Made by a program: the position numbers and the translations under genes. From Eonycteris spelaea (taxonomy: Eukaryota; Chordata; Mammalia; Chiroptera; Pteropodidae), in the NCBI GenBank assembly GCA_003508835.1, contig PUFA01000092.1:6305501-6369500 (forward strand): a stretch of DNA of 64,000 nucleotides, written 5' to 3'. Positions 58,315 to 64,000 of this stretch are shown piece by piece (within the stretch, counting starts at the first letter, position 1; each line of letters begins with the position of its first letter). Under the pieces are notes generated by a model. That model was not told the origin of the DNA. It saw only the letters and a program-made list of their open reading frames with translations, and searched no databases.

Positions 58315-59360
58315 TATAAAGTGTTCCTCGTATTTCTTTACTTTTTTGATTTGAAGTCTATTTTGTCCAATATTAGTACCTCTACTCCTGCATTTCTCTG
58401 AACGCCATTTGCTTGAAATACCATCTTCCGCCCCTTCATTTTGAGTCTATATTTGCCTTTAGAGCTGAGATGTGTCTCCTGGAGGCAGCAAAAGGTTAAG
58501 ATTTCTTTTTGGATCTATTCTACAACTCTGTGCCTTTTTATTGATGAGTTTAGTCCATTTACATTTAGGGTGATTATTGAAATATGAGGTCTTCTTATAG
58601 CCATTTTATCTTTTGCTTTCTGGTAGCTTGATATTTCCATTGCTTCCTTGTCCTTGTGTTTCTGTTTTCTTTATTTTGGTTGGATTTTGTGGGTTTTGCC
58701 TCTGGTTCTTCTTGTTTTATGTTATATACTTCAGTTCTGAATCTTTGATGTGTGGTTACCATTATGAATATGTAAAGGATAGTTTTATGTATACAGTTGT
58801 CCATTTTCTTCTGCATGTGCCTTATCTCTTTCCCTTTTGCAAATCTGGATCTTTGAATCCTCCCCCTTTTCAGTCATTGCTATCTCAATTTGTTCCTATG
58901 TATGCTGAACGTTCATTACTATCTTGCTATAGCAATTCTCTTATTATTTAAGCTATAATGTCCTGTCTTAGGAAGGGTTGCACTCCTCTGCTTCTATTTG
59001 CCTTACAGTCACTTTACTTCTAATTCATATATATATTGTCATTTTGTTTTAGGTGAGCTGAGCCCTTAAGGATTTCCTGTAGTGTAGGCTTTGTAGTGGA
59101 GAATTCCCTCAATTTTTGTATGTCTGGAAAGCTCTTAATTTCTCCTTCATATCTAAAAGAGAGCTTGCTGGATACATTATTCTACACTGGTAGTTCCTTT
59201 TACTTCATAGTTTAAATATTTTTATATTCTTTTCTGGGTTGTAAGGTTTGTGCTGAGAAGTCCGATGATAGTCTAATGGGTTTTCCTTTATAAGTTACTA
59301 TTTTCTTCTCCCTGGCTGCCCTGAGAATTCTGTCTTTGTTATTAATTTTTTTTTTTTTTT

Positions 59361-59423
59361 ACATCTATAGCAGCTGGTATTTTAAGTGGTCTCCCATCCA
59401 AGTACTAACCAGGCCCGACCCTG
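59361..59423 (-). pseudogene. 5S rRNA-derived retrocopy, 5'-truncated, nested in L1
   Basis: On the minus strand this is the 3' half of 5S rRNA (about nt 58-119): 'gggtcgggcctggttagtac', then 'ttggatgggagacc', a diverged 'acttaaaataccagctgcta' and 'tagatgt', ending in a run of A (59347-59360). The 36 nt at 59388-59423 are identical to the vertebrate 5S sequence that I remember. A 17-bp near-repeat brackets it: 'ctttgttattaattttt' (59334-59350) and 'ctgtgttgttgattttt' (59421-59437), 14/17 identical. A-tail plus duplication mean L1-type retroposition. Box C and the intermediate element of the internal promoter are kept; box A is cut. Confidence 0.9.
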
Positions 59424-59901
59424 TGTTGTTGATTTTTGATCATTTTAATACAATGTGTTGGTGAAGGCCTTTTTTAGTGGAGATAATTGGGTGTTCTGTT
59501 GACTTCTTGAGTTCCAAGCTCCAGTTAATTCCTTAGATTTGGGCAATTCTCATCAACTGTTTATCTGAAAATGCTTTCTAGTCCCGGCTCCTTTTCCTAG
59601 CTTGTGATAATGTCCATTATTCTTATGTTTCCTCTCCTGATGGTTCAGCTAGTTCCTAAATTTCTCTTTCATCATTTTTCATTCTTTAGTTTCTCTCTTC
59701 TTCCTTCTATTTCTAGATTTCTGACTTTGATATCACTGATCCTTTCCTCCATTTGGTCAACTCTATTTCCCAAGCTTGTTATTTCATTTTTCAACTCTTG
59801 CAGTTGTCTTTTTTTTTTTTTTAATCTCCAGAAGATCTATTCTGTTCTTTTGAAGGTTTTCAATCTCCTTGCTTGCTGCTCATCTAGGTATTTTTCAATT
59901 C

Positions 59902-60096
59902 CTAAAATTGTTGATATGACTCGTTTTGGAACTCACTGAGTTTTTTCAAAAGTACCATTCTGAATTCTCTGTCATTTAAGTTGCATATTTCTGTGTCTGT
60001 AAGCTCATTTTCTATAGATTTTTCTCTTTCTTTCTGAGATGCCTTGTCACCTTGATTGTTCATAATGTTTAATGGACTATTTCTCTGCCTGGGCAT
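59902..60096 (-). pseudogene. L1 ORF1p N-terminal fragment
   Basis: 64 codons beginning MPRQRNSPLN, with 'NNQGDKASQKEREKSIENEL' and 'NDREFRMVLLKKLSEFQNE'. They correspond to the L1 ORF1p start and the lead into its coiled coil (usual form: eiELneMsekdFrrmvik...). The frame breaks before the trimerising coiled coil. The start Met here is probably the ancestral one, since 5'UTR-like sequence precedes it. Confidence 0.8.
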
Positions 60097-60099
60097 TAA

Positions 60100-60825
60100 T
60101 GGAAATGTATACTTTTTTTTTCCCTGAAAGAAGATTTATTATATAAAGATCTGTCTTTAGCCTGCTGCAAAGAAGGTGGTTTTCTTTAGGTTTCCAGTAG
60201 GTGGCGTCTAAGCTTCTTGGATCCCTGCTTTATATAATGCCTTCATAATGCCTTTTTCTTTTCTTATAGGTATTTAATCATGCATGCTACCCTCAGTTTC
60301 AGTCCCTATCAGTATTAGCAACAGTTTTGGTAATGTTTGTTCAGATTTCCCTGGGCTCCACAGTGTTCAGTGTTGGAGGGTACAGGGGAGGAGCCCTCTG
60401 GGTTGGAGGTTGGGGGCTGCGGCTCAGCCTTGTTTTACAACCGTAGCTAGTCAAAATCAACTGTTGTGTTTCTGCTGCCCCACTTCTTCTGCTTTCTGCC
60501 CTGTTGACTGGGCCTAGCCACCAGTTGCATGGAACTCACAACTCTCTCAGGCAGGGCTGTTCAGGGAACTCGCCACTCCTTCTCCCTTGCCCCTCCTCCT
60601 ACAAGGAGCTCTGGTGGCTGTGAGAGGCAGCATCTTTATTTCTCCCAGTCCACCTGACACTTGGGTTCTGACCCATGGTAGTGGTTATGCGCAGATCCCA
60701 CATTCAGGCGTGCTGGTGTGCAGTTTGGGTGTTTTTTGTTGAATTTCAGATATTCAACTTATTGTTTCCAGGGGAGAGTTCTGGGGATGTCTCTCCCTCC
60801 AACATGTTTCTCCAGTACTCTGTTT
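60100..60825 (-). promoter_or_regulatory. L1 5'UTR remnant (former internal promoter)
   Basis: About 0.7 kb between the ORF1 start and the element's 5' limit, richer in G+C than its surroundings ('gctgcggctcagccttg', 'cctcctacaaggagctctgg'). In L1 this region holds a sense pol II promoter and often an antisense one. Present activity cannot be judged. Confidence 0.6.
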
Positions 60826-61365
60826 TTTATTTTTTAAAAGATCATTATGTATATTATTTGAGAGAGAATAAGACTTTTCTAGATTGGGGAGCCTAGAAAT
60901 TCTGGAAGGCCAGCGATTCTGATAAGAAAGATGGTTCTAGCTAGAAATTCAGAGAATTATCATTGTCAGGCATTCTCCTTGATTACTGAGGGTCGACTGT
61001 GTGGTAGATAGTGTATAAAGGGCTGAGAAAAAATATAAAGGATATGGTGTTCAATGAGCACAAAACTTTCTTAGGGAAGAAATGTATGGATGTCCAAATG
61101 TCTAATACAGTTTCAAGAGTTTAAAAATTATGCAAGACAGCTATATAAGGCAATATATTTAGCAGTATATGATTCTCACATGAATAATTGAAAAAGACTG
61201 TCAATAAAAGGTCAGGAAAAGCTCTCTTTCAGCTGCAGTGCTCTGGAGAAAGTGAAACTTTACCAGAACCTTTAAATGGAACCTGTAGAATTAGGGGCTG
61301 ACCTCTACATGGAAGTGGGAATAGGATAGCCTTTCACTTAATATGATTAGAAAGGGTACATGCAC

Positions 61366-61397
<32 letters not shown>

Positions 61398-62359
61398 TAC
61401 ACACTCACACATTTTTAATGTGGTTATCAACAACATGGAAGATGTTGAACAAAAAATCCTCTGCCAGTAGAGAAAGGTTATCTTAGTTTCTGGGTTGAAT
61501 GAAAAACAATATTGAAAATTAAAAGAGCATTTCGATAAATTCCTTTTTTTTGCTTTCTCTGACATCCTTGTAATTGAAGATGAATATGTAACTAGAAATA
61601 TTTTATCCTTTTTTTAAATTGCCATGAAATATTAATCAAGCTTTTGTCTGAGGTTATAGATTACTTTATACCTAGCAATATTCTCAAATTATTATTGCAG
61701 ATGGTATATAATTTGTAAGGAATCTAAATATTGTAAAAACAATGATGAGTGCTAATCTTTAATTACCTTTCTTAAATTGTGCTGGCCCAATATGTTTACA
61801 AATAAATCTTTCCATTTAAAAGAAATCCCCCCCCCCAATACTGGAATGTAGTAACTGGATAGCAGGAGCTCTTGGCTGATGCCAGCTGAACAAGTGCCAG
61901 ATTGGTACTTGATGATGGGACCCCTCATGATTTGGACTTTGGGCTAATCCTGCACCTAGTTTATCTCAGTCATTCCTTGCCCTTCGCTCACTCTGCTCTG
62001 TTCCAGGAAAGTGAGGGTGGGGTACTGATCTGTGTAGGTTACATTTTGAGGGCCTTTGTGCCATCTGGTTTCTGGCTGGTTTAGGTCAGCGAGGGCACTG
62101 GTGGGAAGGGGTAGAAAAAAGTAGGGACAATTTCTCTTCCTTCCTCTGTACCCCAAGTCACTGAAGCACAAATTCCAGCAACATAAATCCTCCCATTTTC
62201 CATTTCTGCCTTATGGACAGTGCCCTCTGGAACACTGAGTACTAGAATGGAAAGTAAGACAATATCTTCCTAAACTTAAAATAATAATAATATTAAATGA
62301 ATAAAACAAATAAAAGGAACCAAAACACAAGTCAGGGTAAGAGAACCCAGTCTACAAAC
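60826..62359. other. Unassigned DNA with CA repeat
   Basis: No gene or family recognised. Contains a (CA)n array at 61366-61412 and a C11 run at about 61828. Confidence 0.4.
61366..61412. repeat. (CA)n microsatellite
   Basis: About 14 uninterrupted AC units, then an interrupted 'gcatacacactcacaca' end. It explains the Cys/Val run of the minus-strand frame at 61347-61565. Confidence 0.95.
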
Positions 62360-62374
62360 AAAATTTTTACATTT

Positions 62375-62634
62375 TTTTAAATAACTCCACTTAATTTTTT
62401 CCTAGGATCTTTCTTTTTTAAAATTAAATATATTGGGGTAACATTAACAAAATTATATAGGTTTTCAAGTGTAAATTTCTATAGTACATCATACATATAC
62501 TGCATTATGTGTTCACCATCAAAGTTGAATCTCCTTCTGTCATCATATATTTGATCCCCTGTACCCTTATCTGCCTCCTCCCCTCCCCCATTTTCCATCT
62601 GGTAACCACTAAACTGTTCTCTGTGTCTATGAGT
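62375..62634 (-). mobile_element. L1 3'UTR fragment, antisense, with TSDs
   Basis: 'aaatatattggggtaacatt', 'aacaaaattatataggtttt', 'catcatacatatactgcatt', 'atgtgttcaccatcaaagtt' and 'catcatatatttgatcccct' match the L1 3'UTR at 38.07 kb. It is bracketed by 'aaaatttttacattt' (62360-62374) and 'aaaattttttacattt' (62635-62650), which differ by one T. About 260 bp, extremely 5'-truncated. Confidence 0.85.
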
Positions 62635-62650
62635 AAAATTTTTTACATTT

Positions 62651-64000
62651 AATGGATTTTGTTAGCAAATCACAAAGGATTTTCAAAGAACCTTAGAGAC
62701 GGTTGGACGTAGCAATCACAATTATCTCTAAATCTTCTTAACCAAAGCACCTCTATTGGGAGCAACTATAAAGCTAACAGAGTTTAATCTCTATTTTAAA
62801 AGCTCTTCCAATAATGAAATGATCCTTTCCTATGACAGACTAAGAAAGTTGTTAGCATAATTGAGTTTATGGTATTTCCATAAATTCCAAAGAAGGCATT
62901 GGCTATATTCAATAAACAGATTATCTTCTGAAAGAAGAGAGAAATTATCTGTATCAAGGATGATGTAACCAATCACAGGCCATGCTCTTCTATCAACACA
63001 AACTTCACTATTTTCCTTCCTAAAGGTATGCGCACCTCCCAAATTTTGTTTTCTCTTGCATCCTAAACTTACTCAAGAAGGTATTTATCATTGGAACACT
63101 ATTTTTCTTTCCTTCCTTGTGTATTTCTGGTTGAATTATTTAAGCTATTTGGCACTATGAAATCCCCTTAGGAAATAACTATTGATCTCCTGTTAGAGCA
63201 TGAAGGTGACTCTCAAGCACCTTTTCCTAGAACTTTTGAGAAACACTACATAAGAAAGCAAGGTTACAAAACCCCAGCTCACACTTAAAACTAAACAAGC
63301 AGTGGATCATATCCTAACAAGAATCATGGAGACACCATTCTTTAGACTGTAGTAGAATAGTTCAAATTAGTTTAATAGTTCTAATTTTTAGTTTTTACAT
63401 ACTCAAAACATGAATTTTTAGTCATTGGGCCTGTGAGTCAGTATTAAAGGGTTTGAGGTCTATTTTTAATTATTTTTCTATGACATCCGACATATCTGGA
63501 AGAATTCATATGCATTCCAAAATATCTTTGGTTCTTCAGACCTGCCCTGCCTCAAATAAACTAAGTTGCACTATTATCTTTTTGTCAAAAGATGACACCA
63601 CCACTTAACATAAATTGTTTTCCATTATGCAGAAGTGGTGTGATTCCTTTGAGTTCTGAGGCCTAAGTCTGACGTTTACAAAAAAGAGACTTTTAAATTT
63701 AGAACTCAATGAAACATCCACGTTTCTTAGGATTTTTGATTGTAATGAATAAAAAAGGAAAGACAGATCTTCATTATAAGTCTGATGAAAAAATGCTGAT
63801 GTTTAGTCACAGGCTTCTCAGGGCATTGAAATGAAATTGATCAAGTAAAATCTTAAATCAAGTAAATCTATAACATAAGAAAATTTAGACTCTAGACCAC
63901 TTAAGATTTTCCTCCAGCTCTGAAATACTGTGATTGCAATAGTGTGGTTTCTTTATACTCTCTGATTTTGTGATGTGGAATCCTTAATGTTCCAATGCTT
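62651..64000. other. Unassigned DNA
   Basis: About 1.35 kb with no gene or repeat family recognised. Confidence 0.4.

Larger units (their letters stand above)
57081..60825 (-). mobile_element. L1 5' portion: RT start, endonuclease, ORF1, 5'UTR
   Basis: On the minus strand the order is 5'UTR (60825-60100, the most G+C-rich part), ORF1 (about 60100-59000), ORF2 endonuclease (about 58600-57900) and the beginning of RT (to 57081, 'ttttggtatcagggtaatat'). It is the only L1 in the window with ORF1 and 5'UTR. The 5'UTR ends near 'ccaacatgtttctccagtac'. Many stops make it dead. A 5S-derived insert interrupts ORF1 at about 59345-59437. Confidence 0.9.

Noticed and set aside
58613..58951. 112-codon hydrophobic plus-strand frame that looks like a membrane protein
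   Set aside because: It is the antisense of the L1 ORF1/ORF2 junction. T-rich antisense L1 gives Phe/Leu/Val-rich false frames, as also at 57479-57923 and 59604-59939.
59361..59423. Functional 5S rRNA gene
   Set aside because: The 5' half, including box A, is missing. The 3' end is diverged, and an A-run follows instead of a pol III T-stretch terminator in the right orientation.
61347..61565. Cys/Val-repeat peptide
   Set aside because: Translation of the (CA)n microsatellite on the minus strand.
1..64000. A new defence, toxin or biosynthetic system
   Set aside because: There is no multi-gene coding architecture. All recognisable coding text is retrotransposon debris in a mammalian background.

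Overview
This 64 kb window is AT-rich, repeat-dense mammalian DNA with no gene body that I can support. I found no exon with splice sites and conserved coding potential, no tRNA gene, no CRISPR array and no bacterial-style operon. Nearly every recognisable protein string is a decayed retrotransposon remnant, mostly LINE-1 (L1) ORF2. The window is best read as intergenic DNA or the inside of a long intron.

Organism: a placental mammal, most likely a bat (inference). The L1 3' ends at about 29.6, 38.1, 41.8, 56.6 and 62.4 kb carry 3'UTR sequences ('gacattggttaataaaatta', 'cattggttaacgaaatcc') that I associate with chiropteran L1s. No Ves-type tRNA SINE, Alu, B1/B2, carnivore or ruminant SINE was seen. 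One retrocopy derived from 5S rRNA is present (59.36-59.42 kb). 5S-derived SINEs have been described in fruit bats, so a pteropodid would fit, but one copy cannot prove it.

Layout. 0-10.5 kb holds old material: MIRs, a small tandem duplication, a perfect 14-bp hairpin and a cluster of MaLR-type LTRs (7.5-10.2 kb). 10.6-17.7 kb holds L2 3' ends, MIRs, a GATA/GACA microsatellite and an L1M 3' end. 18.2-22.4 kb is L1 on the minus strand: a younger 3' end, then a much older L1 of about 2.3 kb. 25.9-27.4 kb holds a very old CR1/L3-type LINE and a MER5-type hAT element. 29.6-36.3 kb is L1-rich. It ends with a textbook 5'-inverted (twin-primed) L1 at 33.9-36.3 kb, flanked by a 9-bp target-site duplication. 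38-44 kb has short L1 tails, L2 pieces and a duplicated L1M tail. 46.9-48.3 kb is a long antisense L2-type remnant. 50-53 kb is old L1 interrupted by an MLT1 LTR, followed by another L1. 51.3 and 55.8 kb hold an inverted pair of one repeat family, each copy with a microsatellite grown inside it. 56.6-60.8 kb is the most complete L1 (3'UTR, part of ORF2, ORF1 and 5'UTR), with a large internal deletion and the nested 5S-derived insert. 60.8-64 kb is mostly unrecognised, apart from one short L1 tail.

No genes act together here. What the window records is mostly a layered history of retrotransposition: MIR, L2 and CR1/L3 first, then MaLR, MER5 and L1M, then the younger L1s, and last the 5S retrocopy. 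Family names are from memory of consensus sequences. Element ends are accurate to roughly 10-50 bp unless target-site duplications are given.
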